Of a DNA stretch of 64,000 nucleotides, positions 1 through 9,662 are shown piece by piece. The notes beneath the pieces were generated by a model that did not search any database, was not told where the DNA came from, and saw only the letters and a program-made list of their open reading frames with translations. This DNA is from Hormiphora californensis (Eukaryota > Ctenophora > Tentaculata > Cydippida > Pleurobrachiidae). Both the position numbers and the translations under genes were made by a program. The stretch's first letter is position 1, and each line of letters opens with the position of its first letter. The DNA lies in NCBI GenBank assembly GCA_020137815.1, contig CM035350.1, positions 8,588,712-8,652,711 on the forward strand, given 5' to 3'.

Positions 1-312
1 GCTGATCTTTCTATGGTGGGACCCCATGATAAACGCAGAAGCAACTTCTTTGTTTAGACTAAGCAACAGATCATCTATGACAAGCATACTCGGTTTGCTA
101 GTGTCGACCTTGGCAAAATCCAGACCCTCTATAAAACAAATTTCAGGGTGCTCGCTCATAAAGGGCTGCTCGACTGAATACATGTAAAATATTCGGTCAG
201 GGAATGGCTCAATTAGTCTTTCCCTAATCACACGTAAAATGAATTGAGTCTTTCCTGCTCCGGTTTGTCCATAAACTATGGTATTGTGGTTTGCTAAAAA
301 CTTGATAGGCAT
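1..312 (-). CDS. Polinton packaging ATPase (A32/HerA-FtsK-like), partial
   Basis: This is the N-terminal 104 codons of an ATPase that runs off the left edge. Residues 14-24 form a Walker A motif (YGQTGAGKTQF) and a Walker B-like strand (MLVIDDL) follows about 65 residues later, the arrangement of DNA-packaging ATPases of Polintons and related large DNA viruses. In this family the enzyme drives genome translocation into capsids. The start ATG abuts the integrase stop codon directly (TAG then ATG), with no spacer, so translation may depend on termination-reinitiation or on a separate mRNA start. The identity rests on motifs and neighbours; the C-terminal half is not visible. Confidence 0.85.
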   Translation of the reverse strand, partial: MPIKFLANHNTIVYGQTGAGKTQFILRVIRERLIEPFPDRIFYMYSVEQPFMSEHPEICFIEGLDFAKVDTSKPSMLVIDDLLLSLNKEVASAFIMGSHHRKIS

Positions 313-1341
313 CTAAAAAACTTCTTGATGATCTACCCAACTGTTGGCTGCGTCAGTGTATCCTTGCCACTTCACTAAATACTGTAGCTTTCCTCTCACT
401 TTTCTCTTCCCGACAATTTTTTCAACTGGATAGATGCTGCTTGATGTATTCACTTTCTGGACCTCTACTTCATAGAAACTGCCCTTTAATACATCGCCGT
501 TATAATCTTTTATACTATACGTGACTGGGTCTGTGTTTTTAACCTTGTTGATACTAAATATTTCGTACTGCCATGTCTGCTCAGAACCCTTTTCAAATGG
601 ATTTTTCAGGCGAGTTATCCTGACACTATCGCCTACTGCAAGCTTAGGTGGTCGTTTTTTAGGACGTGGGGGGTATAGTATTTTGCGAACTTTCTTCTCA
701 TTTTCCTGGGTCACGTCCACAGGTCTCATTTTAATGGATCTATGATAACTATTATTGTACCCATTCACCAAATCATCTAGTATATCGACCCAACGAGGTT
801 TACCCAAAGCAGTGAAGGCTCTTAACATACGCATACGTAAAGATCGGTTGACTCTCTCGACAATCGCACATTTGCGGTCCGATGAAACTGAATAATGATC
901 CACATCGTTAGCGGCTAAAAAACGCTGGAACTTTTTGTTTAAAAATTCGCCTCCCTCATCCGTCTCAAACTTCTGGGGCTTATGTGTTTCAATCAGTGAT
1001 TTCAGCGCGTTATAGACACTATTACCAGTCTTGTTTTTAATTTTAAAGGCCCACAGACGCTTAGAAAATGTATCAATCACAGTAATAATCCACTTGAATC
1101 CGTCATTTACTGCAGAGTCAGAGCTCATATCAACCAAGTCTGCCTGAAAATGATAACCAATTCCCCGTGAATAGATTCTCCTAAAACGACGTGGTTTTTG
1201 TGTTGGCTTATGCAATGTGTATGCGTTATTTCCTTCTAGAAATTTAGTCACATCAGAAAGTTTTCCTTTTCCAAGAGCCCGATGGAAGGCAGCTTTGCCA
1301 GTGAAGGCTCCGGGAAATTTGGGGTCTGTATAAGAATCCAT
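313..1341 (-). CDS. Polinton integrase with C-terminal chromodomain
   Basis: A 342-residue rve-fold (DDE) integrase that joins element ends to chromosomal DNA. The catalytic triad is visible as D68 (in QADLVDM), D128 (in FETDEGGEF) and E162 (in VERVNRSL). Residues about 305-342 form a chromodomain with the aromatic cage pattern YLVKWQGY...NSWV, which in related elements may direct insertion through methylated histone tails. An SH3-like region with positively charged residues lies between. The frame is fully open, so the protein may be functional. It is transcribed toward the ATPase, whose ATG follows the stop immediately, and is divergent from the small gene at 1401. Confidence 0.93.
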   Translation of the reverse strand: MDSYTDPKFPGAFTGKAAFHRALGKGKLSDVTKFLEGNNAYTLHKPTQKPRRFRRIYSRGIGYHFQADLVDMSSDSAVNDGFKWIITVIDTFSKRLWAFKIKNKTGNSVYNALKSLIETHKPQKFETDEGGEFLNKKFQRFLAANDVDHYSVSSDRKCAIVERVNRSLRMRMLRAFTALGKPRWVDILDDLVNGYNNSYHRSIKMRPVDVTQENEKKVRKILYPPRPKKRPPKLAVGDSVRITRLKNPFEKGSEQTWQYEIFSINKVKNTDPVTYSIKDYNGDVLKGSFYEVEVQKVNTSSSIYPVEKIVGKRKVRGKLQYLVKWQGYTDAANSWVDHQEVF

Positions 1342-1365
1342 ATTAATAGCAGCTCTCTGCGAGGG

Positions 1366-1373
1366 TATAAATA
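1366..1373 (+). promoter_or_regulatory. TATA box for the 1401 gene
   Basis: TATAAATA lies 35 bp before the ATG at 1401. It sits in the 59-bp gap between divergent gene starts, so the same gap must also hold the integrase promoter. The other small Polinton gene has the same spacing. Confidence 0.6.
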
Positions 1374-1400
1374 GGTTTTTGTCTCCGAATTTACCGAAAA

Positions 1401-1997
1401 ATGGAGTGCAAATTTTGTAAACAATCTTTCGAAAATTGGACGTCTTTGCTCCAACACGAAGAGCAGTGCACTATTAGTAGTACCGGTAGTACTAAAGAGG
1501 AGGTAACCAAACCACAGTCATCTAAATCACCGACTAAATTTGAAAGGCTATACAAAAACAAACTGAGGGATTGCCAGAGAATCAGCAAAGAAAGTCAGAA
1601 AAAGATCAAGATCTTAAACGATCAGTTAAAGGAGCTGAAAATTAATATTGATGACCCTAATTTTAATGCTTTTTCTAACCGTGTTGTAAATAGTGAAACC
1701 GTGAAGGATTACTTCCGGATTTGTGAACTTGTGTCTGAAAGTCAAGTGGCTACGTTAAGCAAAAAGTTACTTACTTCATTCCAAAAACTGATTGTAGGCC
1801 TGAGTTATGGAGTTGTCCCAATAACGACACCACAGCGTATCCAGTTGACTAGTGAAGATCGAAATTTTATCGCCAAGATTGAAGATCTCTCACTCGCCAA
1901 GGTTAAGAATCTGGTCCTGAAAAATCGGAAATCTTTTATAAACATAATTAATATTTTACGAGAGAGTATTATATTTTTGAAAAGTGTCATGAGCTAA
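1401..1997 (+). CDS. Polinton-encoded protein with N-terminal zinc-finger-like motif
   Basis: A 198-residue protein of unknown function. The first 25 residues carry CxxC followed by H and C (C3, C6, H19, C23), a C2H2/C2HC-like finger. A Ser/Thr/Lys-rich linker follows, then a basic helical stretch (about 45-80) and a hydrophobic, Ile-rich C-terminal third. The frame is uninterrupted. Its position between integrase and polymerase on the opposite strand, with its own TATA box, marks it as an element gene rather than a host exon. No known Polinton capsid or protease signature is seen. Confidence 0.7.
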   Translation: MECKFCKQSFENWTSLLQHEEQCTISSTGSTKEEVTKPQSSKSPTKFERLYKNKLRDCQRISKESQKKIKILNDQLKELKINIDDPNFNAFSNRVVNSETVKDYFRICELVSESQVATLSKKLLTSFQKLIVGLSYGVVPITTPQRIQLTSEDRNFIAKIEDLSLAKVKNLVLKNRKSFINIINILRESIIFLKSVMS

Positions 1998-2075
1998 AAC
2001 AAAAGAGAATTTGTAAAAACAAGAAATGAGTGAATTTAAAAATACTGAACTCTGATTGGTCAGCATGTATACACA

Positions 2076-2083
2076 TATAAAAA
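2076..2083 (+). promoter_or_regulatory. TATA box for the 2113 gene, with CCAAT-like box upstream
   Basis: TATAAAAA is located 37 bp upstream of the ATG at 2113. An inverted CCAAT (ATTGG) lies about 20 bp further upstream. Confidence 0.6.
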
Positions 2084-2112
2084 GGGGTTGACTTGTATAC
2101 CTTTCATTCATA

Positions 2113-2511
2113 ATGTTGTTCCTGGAGAATGTTTGGCTTGGTGTCCTCTGCGACCGACTAGTCCAAAATGCAATGAAGATTTCTGAAAAAGAATGCCCTG
2201 GTCATAAGGAAAAGTTCAACTCCCCATTGCTACATCTATGTCGCCAACTTTCATTGTATGAGAAACTGGTAAAATACTTTGAACCAGCTAAAGGGAACTT
2301 GTTTAAAAAGTTGGAAAATGAATACACGTTGATTGAACATGTTGTACCCCATTCTGACAAACCCGAAGAGGACAAAAGGTATTACCTTGAGTTCGCAAGA
2401 AACTTTCTGCTGAGTGTGACTCCAGACGCTGTGTACTTTGGTAGATACATCTCTGAAGATAACGATCAAATAATTAGTTTGAAAAAGACTAAAAAGCGTA
2501 AGAGTGCGTAA
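2113..2511 (+). CDS. Small Polinton protein, function unknown
   Basis: A 132-residue open frame starting 37 bp after a TATA box. It is followed within about 15 bp by A-rich AATAAA-type sequence consistent with a polyadenylation signal. It has a Cys/His cluster (CDRLVQ...CPGH...LHLC, about residues 13-42), a mixed helical middle and a very basic C-terminus (KKTKKRK). Such a tail fits a DNA-binding or nuclear-localised product, but no family is recognised. It converges on the polymerase gene. Confidence 0.6.
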   Translation: MLFLENVWLGVLCDRLVQNAMKISEKECPGHKEKFNSPLLHLCRQLSLYEKLVKYFEPAKGNLFKKLENEYTLIEHVVPHSDKPEEDKRYYLEFARNFLLSVTPDAVYFGRYISEDNDQIISLKKTKKRKSA

Positions 2512-2607
2512 GAGTGTCAAGAAAAATAAAACAAAGTGATTTTGTAAAAATAAGTGATTTTTTTAAAAAAATAAAATATCTCGTTTTAATTGTCTTACAC
2601 TGTACAC

Positions 2608-2762
2608 ACTGTGTCCATGAAGCCTGGGCACAGTATCAATCACATGCATGAAGCCTGACAGTGATCTGTACTTAATGGTCATAAAAATTGTACAAACTGT
2701 GTGCATGAAGCCTGACCACAGTATCAATCACATGCATGAAGCCTGACAGTGATCTGTACTTA
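2608..2762. repeat. 88-bp-period tandem duplication at the polymerase 3' end
   Basis: A block of about 67 bp beginning ACTGTGT and containing two CATGAAGCCTG motifs occurs twice, starting at 2608 and 2696. The second copy runs into the PolB stop codon (2760-2762). The repeat lies between convergent genes. Confidence 0.85.
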
Positions 2763-5700
2763 TCTAAGCTTGTAATGACCATAACTTAACATATCTACAC
2801 CATTGTTCAAGATATACTTCTTGTCATCAAAAGCAGATAATGCTCTCTTACATACATTCACAGTAAAAATATTGTTTTTCACTGTTCGTATAGCTCTACT
2901 CGTGGCTAGGGAAGTACCACTCTCTTGAAGAATTGTCCTATAGTTCTCGTGAGTAATGTGCTTCTTTGCAGTACGTGATACACCCTTGGCCTTTGCTGTA
3001 TGACCACATTCTGGACCAGTCAGCTTCTTTGTTAGGATCGAGTACATCTTTGGCTTCAGGGCAATCACTTCTCTGATAATCTCAGTAGGAAGCTCATCAG
3101 AAAACTTTCCTGGGACCTTTTTGTTCTCCATGTTTCGGAACTGTGACAGAGGAGTTCCTTCTTTGTACCCAGAGAGATCCATCAGATCCTTCATGTTGAA
3201 AAGGTCTTGATAGCTGTCCTCTGTTTGAACGGAATAGACGAAGGAGTCTGTAGTCGCTGAAGAGGAGCTTGATTTTGTCACCGTATCGGGGCTTTAGAAC
3301 TTCGTACCAAAACTGGTACATAATGTGCTTGGCGTTTTCTAGCACCATGAAACCACAAAAAATGGGTTTGTTGAGCATAATTCTAGCCTTCGAGCACTGG
3401 ACTAAGGTGATGTCTTTATCCAAGATATGGGCTCCCATATACTGCGGCTTTGATGTTAGCTTTAGCGCCGCTTTCTCAGTGGTAACTACCTTGACATCAG
3501 TTCGCTTTCTTACTGACTCGATGAATTTTCCATAGACAGAGTTGTTGCAAAGCTTCCAAAAGTCTTTTGAGAAGTCATCAGTTGCTTCCTGCCGTTTTGC
3601 TGAGTTGAAGTTGATGTAAGGACTCATGAAATCCTCTTGGTCAGCAGTCAGAACTCTGTGGATCTTTGTCAACACAAGCCCGTGTTTCAAGAACAGCTGC
3701 AGATTTTTCAGAGAGCATGTGTATCTTTCTTTGGCGTATAGATCAGGAATAAGCTTTCGAGAGGAAGAAAACACCTCCCCGTGCTGCTCCAAGAACTGTT
3801 TGTTGTACTCCGAGAGCAGTGCTTCTTCTACCATTTTCCCTTCGACAGCTAGAGGATAGTCTGTGTGACTGTCGTGAAGGTGATCGGGATAATCCAGGTC
3901 GACTTCAAAGATGTAGCACTTGTCTCCTTCCGGATCCAGCTTTTGGACATCTAGAGAGTCGATTTCTTCCTGGGATAGCCATTTGAAGTTCTTGGTTGGC
4001 ATCTTGTTCTTCATGCTCGCACCATAAAGATTGTTGGCATCAATGTAGTTGATGAATGAAATGGGATCCTCCGGGTTGAAATCATCCAAGTATTTGTTGT
4101 TTGCCTTGGAATGTCGATGATTTACCGTGGTGACGCCTCCTCGAAGCGCTTTCTCGATGAAGGTGTACATCTCAATGTCTGTCAGGACCTCAAGTTTCAC
4201 TTTTGTCATCCTCAGCATGGCATCCCAAGCAAAGGCCGGGAGACTGACATAGTGACAGGGATCAAGACCATGAGCCTCCAAACAGAGCGACCGGAAGTTC
4301 TCGAAAACATCGCAGAGCTGTAGAGTGTCAGTCAGCACGTACAAGTGCATATAGTCACGTAGATTTTTACAACCCATGACTTTGTAGACATTTTGGGCTC
4401 GCTGATAATCCTTTTCAGAAATGTGGGACTCTGACAATTGACTGTAAAATGCTTCTTTGGGCGGAAGGTTCTTTTCTTCAAAGACACTGAACGAGGTGGC
4501 GTAGTCGTAAAAGAACACACCTTTTTCAGCTAAAAGTTCACACTTCTCAGGGAACTGTTTCTTTAGGCTAGGAAATTTGTCTATTCCTGACTTCTTCAAG
4601 TTGCTTGTCAGGCGATCAAGAGAAGTGGACAAGAAAGCGAAGCTATCCAGAAACGTGAACTTGTCTGTGAATACGGCTTTGATTTTTTCTAAGTTCTCTG
4701 GAATTAAGCTGATAGGAGGTATGTTTGGTGACTCCAGATCAGCATCACGTTCATCATCTTCTTGGCAAAATCTGACCAAATCTCGCAAGAAGAGATTCAG
4801 GTCATACCCCTTCATATTGTGGGCGAATGCAGGGACTTTCTTTGTCCGGTTGAAAAAGTTAAGATTGCACTTGTTGCAGGCAGCACCTCGGAAATTGTTT
4901 GTCTTTTTCGAGTGGTCATGATCTCTCACAGGATAGTTTGACTTCGACTTCCAATCAAGATCTTTGTGACATATGTGGCATGATAATGATGCCTGGAACT
5001 CTAGCTCGTCATCATCTGTCATATCGATGGGATGCTGGTTCTTCTTATAGCATTTCATCATGCTGTCGTGGATTCTTGACAGCTCTGTTATGAATGTCTT
5101 AGACACCACGACAGGGTCTAGGTGACTGAAGACGACTGGTTCCTCCTTGAAATCTTTGAACTCTGACACTGCCACAATGGCAAACCCACAGGGAATATGT
5201 TTTTGCACGAGTGTCGTCGATGAAGACTCTGGCATGCATGTCCTGTAGGGCATAGTGAGGCACTCAAAGTCGTAGTAAATTCTAAAGAGCTTTTTGTCTT
5301 GCTTGTGTTCTGCATCAAACTCGATGTATCCAGGCTTGGGCATGACTGGAATCTGGTTAATCCCCTGCATGCAGAAGACGGAATGTTGCTCCTGCTTGTC
5401 TTGAGCTACAAAACCATGAAGGCATTTCCTGCAGTAGAACATTGAGTTTTGATATTTTGTTCTATGTCGCATAAAGGCGTTGAAGTCTTTTATCAGCATA
5501 AAATGAGAGGTGTTGTTATCTTCGATATAAAGTAGATCTATTTGTTCGCCAACACCAGTGCCATGCTTCAGTGGGATGACATATTCTTGCCCAAACTCGC
5601 CTTCACACCACTGGAAGATCGATATAGAGAGCTCATTCAAGCGCTCAACTTTGGGAATATCATTCAGTTGCACAGGAAACTTGACTCCTCCCATGTTAAA

Positions 5701-6525
5701 GTTTCTGGTGTTTCCATTTTTGTCCACATGATTCCCTTTTTCATATTTTTTGTAGGAGCTATGTCTTTCAGAATGATCTTTTACTGGAAAGAGATGGGCT
5801 AGTATGCAGTAGAGGAAGCATCGGTTATCGTTGGACTTTATATTTAGTGTTGATTTCTTGTCGCTTAGTTTCTTTGAAATGGCGACAAATCCGGAGCCTT
5901 CCAGTGGGGAATATTTGGCAATCTCAAGTTTAGAACATTTGTGTTGATCAAAATTCCATCCACTGCCATGTCGCTCATAGACTTCAACACTGTGCCGGAG
6001 GATTATTCTAGCTCGTCTGAAAAAATAATCCATATTATCACCTACAAGAAGAGGCTCACACTGGGAACGAAAGACTTTTTCTGCTTCTTTTCTTTGTCCA
6101 TCAGATTCTTTGTAAAAGGAAAGGCTTACTGTCAGTTGACACTTTACTGGGTGTCTCTGTACTGCAGCCTCCATAATCGGGCGAGCAGTGGAACAAACTT
6201 TTTCAAAGATTGAGTCATAGTCGTCCGAGCTTGTAAAGCGAAGATCATAAGAGTTGAAGAATCCGTTAACAGAGGAGCAATCTGACCTATCCATGTGCTC
6301 ATGGACACCAGAGACGCGGTTGCAGAGTGACTCGTCTAGATGGGCATGACATAGGACTCGATGGTTGAAAAATCGATCTTCTCTCACGTTCCTTTTGCAT
6401 GTAGGACACTCAATCTTAGTGTTATGAGTAAGCAAATGTCTATTAAGGTTCCTTGAAAGTACATACTTTTGGCAGTGTATACATTTAACTTTGTTCTTCT
6501 GATGTCTTGACTTGGACTTATTCAT
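2760..6525 (-). pseudogene. Polinton DNA polymerase B (exonuclease + polymerase), one frameshift in motif C
   Basis: A large family B polymerase. Residues 15-60 hold two C2H2 zinc fingers. A cysteine-containing N-terminal domain follows (about 225-395), then the exonuclease motifs ExoI (YYDFECL, about 417-423) and ExoII (HNMKGYD, about 569-575). Between them is an inserted endonuclease VII-like zinc domain (CHICHKD...RDHDH...CNKCN, about 516-555). Polymerase motif A is NYIDANNLYG (D829) and motif B is KLCNNSVYGK (991-1000). The frame then breaks inside motif C: one surplus base at about 3252 separates the first Asp (D1091) from the rest of the motif, and the C-terminal 170 codons continue in the next frame to the stop at 2760. 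Everything else is open, so this is either a very recent lesion or a sequencing error. Confidence 0.9.
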
Positions 6526-6528
6526 TGC

Positions 6529-6636
6529 TTAATCCCTTGTTTAATTCCTTGTTTAATCCCTTGTTTAATTCCTTGTTTGATTCTTTGCTTGATTCCTTGT
6601 TTGATCCTTTGTTTGATTCCTTGCTTAATTTCTTGT
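6529..6636. repeat. Nine 12-bp tandem repeats in the PolB leader
   Basis: Nine consecutive 12-mers of the form TTRATTCCTTGT, with few substitutions, lie immediately upstream of the PolB ATG (6525). They are non-coding on the PolB strand because an in-frame TAA sits two codons before the ATG. They lengthen the TATA-to-ATG distance from about 41 to 149 bp. Confidence 0.9.
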
Positions 6637-6667
6637 TGAATGAGCAGTGCAGACATCAGGCACTAGC

Positions 6668-6674
6668 TTTTATA
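6668..6674 (-). promoter_or_regulatory. TATA box for PolB
   Basis: TATAAAA on the minus strand is flanked by GC-containing sequence. It is the only TATA-like site upstream of the PolB leader. Confidence 0.5.
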
Positions 6675-6758
6675 GCTCACAGTAACGCGTGACATTTTGT
6701 AAATATAACGCGTTACTTATGACGTCATGATAAAAATTGAGCAAACTTTTAGTATATA

Positions 6759-6931
6759 CAGTCGGACCTTGATTTACCAGGCTCCGATTTACCGGAACCC
6801 CGATTTACCGGAAGGATAATCTTCCCCCCGAAGTAGGAAATTAACAGTATTTGACCCCGATATACCGGGCACCCCGATTTACTGGGCAAAACGCTTTCCC
6901 CCGAGCATCACGGTAAATCGGGGTCCGACTG
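6759..6931. mobile_element. pogo/Tigger-like MITE, copy 1
   Basis: A 173-bp element with inverted ends beginning CAGTCGGACC and flanked by TA on both sides. Internal sequence is made of repeated CCCCGATTTACCGG blocks. A CAG terminus plus TA target duplication is typical of the pogo/Tc1 superfamily. This copy is more diverged than the two at 9.7 and 10.0 kb. Confidence 0.8.
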
Positions 6932-7057
6932 TATTTGTAAACAAAAAATGACCCTAACTCCCGAGAGTTGCGCGGCATCGGTAAGGTGGGGATAAGGTAA
7001 CGCTTTTCAATAAGTTGGTTTGGCCAAAGCTACACTGTTGTCCCTCCTAACGAAAGC

Positions 7058-7407
7058 GGAGTTGAAAACGCGCACTACGGGAATGCAGTTGGCATATGCT
7101 ACATGCCCTAGGCGGAGTTGAAAACGCGCGCACTAGGGGACTGTAGCGTATGCCAAGGAGGCCAGCGTTAAAATCTGGGTGTTTCGTGAGTGCTGACAAA
7201 CGGTTTTTTAGGGTTAGGGCTAAAGTAGGGTTAGGGTTAGGGTTGGGGTTCGGGTTGGGGTTAGGCCTTGACATTCCCTACCAGATAAACTTTGAATTAG
7301 CCAAAACGGTTGAGTGGTTCGGCGGTTAGAGCCGTTTTAGTGAATCAACTTTTTTTGGCAGCGCACACCTGTAAACAGGCCACCAAACACCCAGATCGTA
7401 ACGGCGC
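7058..7407. repeat. Foldback-like repeat region with interstitial TTAGGG block
   Basis: Two copies of GCGGAGTTGAAAACGCG (about 7058 and 7112) are followed by a degenerate telomere-like TTAGGG stretch (7208-7265). An imperfect inverted copy of the sequence around AATCTGGGTGTTT (7171) occurs at 7384 (AAACACCCAGAT). No gene is seen between 6.93 and 7.69 kb. Confidence 0.6.
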
Positions 7408-7689
7408 CCTGCCAAGGACTACAGCGCATACCAATATATTATATGTTTGTAAAAGGAAAAAAATGGAATAAAAATTCGCGCGGCTTTTTTCCATTTTGCA
7501 GCCTCGCTTTGCAAAACAAATCTCGCGCGTTACATAATATTGCGCTGTAGAATTTTATAGCGCGCGCTATAAAACAAAAATTATTTCTTGAAAGTCCATA
7601 CCAGCAAAATCGAGTGCAGTTGCAAATATCACGTGTGTACTCTCACTTCTCTCTGTCACTTCTCAATCTCAATAGTCAGCTCTGTCGAC

Positions 7690-8417
7690 ATGTTTTGCTC
7701 CACCAAAGTCTTTGTGTTCGTGATAATCATGCTGCATCCGTTTATCATCGCTTCAAAACAGGAGGTATGTATCGACAAGATCTGATTATTCAAAATAGCT
7801 TGAACACTATTATAATCTGGTTGCCTTGCTGTCTTCTGTGCTCTATAATTAGACCAAACGACTACTACCATGCACCCAAATGACCAATTTGAGTATACTA
7901 AACATCATCTGATAGACATACATATTTTCAGTGCTGTATCAAGGATTATGATGCGGACAGGAGCGAAATAGACTATTTGATGCCAGATTTTTGTTCCAAA
8001 TCCATGCGAATCAATGGAATAACTGGGTGGATCGAAATTACACCGTGTGGTGAGTAATTCCTATTTTTCCTATAAAATCTCTCCCATCTCTGCTAAATTA
8101 CTAATTCATTATCGACATATTCAAACTTTCAACCTGTTTCTATCAAAGTCCTCTCTTCAGATCCTGAAGTGGAAACTTTGAAGCCCGACCCAGAGCCTGA
8201 ACTCAGAGCGGCTAGCGACATACCTCCAACTATGATAGCATGGGAAACAGAAGCTACCACTAACCAACCTCCGGAAAGAAAAAACAGATTTAATGCTATA
8301 CCTCTTGCAGTAGGGATAGGAATCAATCTTGTGTTGGTAATTGTCTTCGTGATTGGGGTGATAGTATATCTCAAAAAGAGAAAGGTCACTCATGTCTACG
8401 AAGAAATCGATGTGTGA
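7690..8417 (+). CDS. Small type I membrane protein, three exons
   Basis: Exons 7690-7764, 7932-8049 and 8161-8417 have matching phases (0, 1) and good splice signals (GAG|GTATGT, TTTTCAG, G|GTGAGT, CTCTTCAG). They give 149 residues. Residues 1-21 are a signal peptide (MFCSTKVFVFVIIMLHPFII). The ectodomain is about 85 residues, starting with CC and holding four cysteines, followed by a Pro/Glu/Thr-rich stalk. A transmembrane helix (about IPLAVGIGINLVLVIVFVIG) and a short basic-then-acidic tail (KKRK...YEEIDV) close the protein. An AATAAA signal is at 8668. I do not recognise the ectodomain; it could be a cell-surface receptor or adhesion stub. Confidence 0.65.
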
Positions 8418-8710
8418 AGATAATAGTTTGAAGTTACGGATGTGAACTTGTTGTTTTTACATTGTGAGAGGGCTTGAAAGAGGTGAACTTATTGTTTTTT
8501 ACATTTTCTGGGGGAACAGAGATGGCTCAACTGACGCCGAGGTGAACTCATATCTTGTTGTTTTTACACATTTTTTTGTGAATTTGTTTTTAAAATTATC
8601 ATTTATTCCGTTATATAAGCATTATTCAATTTTTGTACTTTTAAAAGGAGAGATTTCATGAAACTCAAATAAATTAAAAAAATCCCCCCTCTATTGTTCA
8701 CACAATAGGG

Positions 8711-8917
8711 TAATGCCTAGCTATTTGGAATGGCGATTCATTTGAAACGCCCCCTCTGCAGCCTAGCAGGTACAACAGGTTCGCATTTTTAGATATTAGT
8801 GGGTTTTGTTTGGGAGCTGACCCAGTACCCACTAATGTCAAGAAATCCAAATATGCTGTACTTGCTAGCCTGTAGCATGTAGAGGGTGTTTTAAATTATC
8901 CAAATAGAAATTCATTA
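8711..8917. mobile_element. Imperfect foldback element
   Basis: Two arms of about 95 bp are imperfect reverse complements: TAATGCCTAGCTATTTGG at the left and CCAAATAGAAATTCATTA at the right, with CACTAATRTC near the centre. No coding sequence. MITE-like; the family is not assignable. Confidence 0.6.
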
Positions 8918-8983
8918 CGCTACAATATTCAATTGTCAAATTCTCTCCAGTCTCCATCTTGTCCATCCGTCTTGTTATACTTT

Positions 8984-9607
8984 TCAAAACCCTATCTCGT
9001 AGAGGAACTGTCCTGTTCGGTCATCGTAGGTCAATAGCAACTGTTTAGCAATGTAGCTTGAACTACCATCGCAGTCAAATATCTAGGAAAATTGAGATGA
9101 GTATATTTTTGATATATGCAAGATAAGTATGGGGTGAGGACTCCTAACTGGAGGGGTGGGGCTGGGGTAGTGATGGAGTATGTTAGGAGGTTGAGGAAGA
9201 TTTGAGCATATTAGGGACCATAAAAGTGTTTAGGGGTTATTCAATTAGGATATCCAGATTTTTCAAATTTCCCACTGTCAAATCCACCTCTGATGAGACT
9301 TTAAATTAGTTTTTTTTTTTGGTAGACCCCTGATCTACAAACAAAAACTAATTTAAAGTCTCATCAGGAATGGAGTTATGATCGTGGGAAATTTGAAAAA
9401 TCTGGACGTCCTATTTGACGTCCTATTTGAAAGATCCCTTACCTGTAAAGCAAGTCTAGCTGCTTCGCATCCAGTCAAGCACATGATATTTCCTGTTGGT
9501 ACAATCAGCGTTGGTATGGAGACACCACCACAAATTGTCTCCACTATTACACCATGCTCCCACAGTCTGAAAACTTCCTCCATTGATAGTTGACATGAAC
9601 AGAACAT
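8984..9607 (-). CDS. Putative two-exon small protein, unknown
   Basis: Exon 1 is 9443-9607 (55 codons, ATG at 9607, donor CAG|GTAAGG). Exon 2 is 8984-9082 (acceptor TTTCCTAG, stop TGA), joined in phase 0 to give 87 residues. The second exon reads clearly as protein (IFDCDGSSSYIAKQLLLTYD... ending in TGF-like YEIGF). The frame of exon 1 is less certain because another frame is open for most of it. The intron holds the foldback at 9241-9418. No family is recognised; it may be the 3' end of a longer gene or a remnant. Confidence 0.4.
9241..9418. mobile_element. Foldback element inside an intron
   Basis: Arms of about 75 bp: TCAATTAGGATATCCAGATTTTTC... at the left and GAAAAATCTGGACGTCC... at the right, with a nearly perfect inner stem around TGATGAGACTTTAAATTAGTTTTT. 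No coding sequence. Confidence 0.65.
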
Positions 9608-9662
9608 CTATCGAGTACGGAGTAGGGTTAGTTAGCGGTAGTTGGGAAGGGGGAGGTAGTTA

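Larger units (their letters stand above)
1..6758. mobile_element. Polinton/Maverick DNA transposon, truncated by the window edge
   Basis: The segment carries the diagnostic Polinton set: an A32/FtsK-HerA-like packaging ATPase, a retroviral-type integrase with C-terminal chromodomain, and a large protein-primed-type family B DNA polymerase with N-terminal zinc fingers. Two small unknown genes lie on the opposite strand. Gene starts carry TATA boxes 35-37 bp upstream. Terminal inverted repeats were not identified: the left end lies outside the window and the right end is somewhere between the PolB promoter and about 7.5 kb. The right limit given here is simply the base before the first unrelated MITE. 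Capsid and protease genes would be expected to the left of position 1. Confidence 0.9.

Noticed and set aside
2589-2762. Repeat-spacer pattern reminiscent of a CRISPR array
   Set aside because: Only two copies of a long unit, inside a Polinton in an animal genome; a simple tandem duplication explains it.
7047-7274. Pro-Asn repeat ORF
   Set aside because: Antisense translation of the TTAGGG-like repeat.
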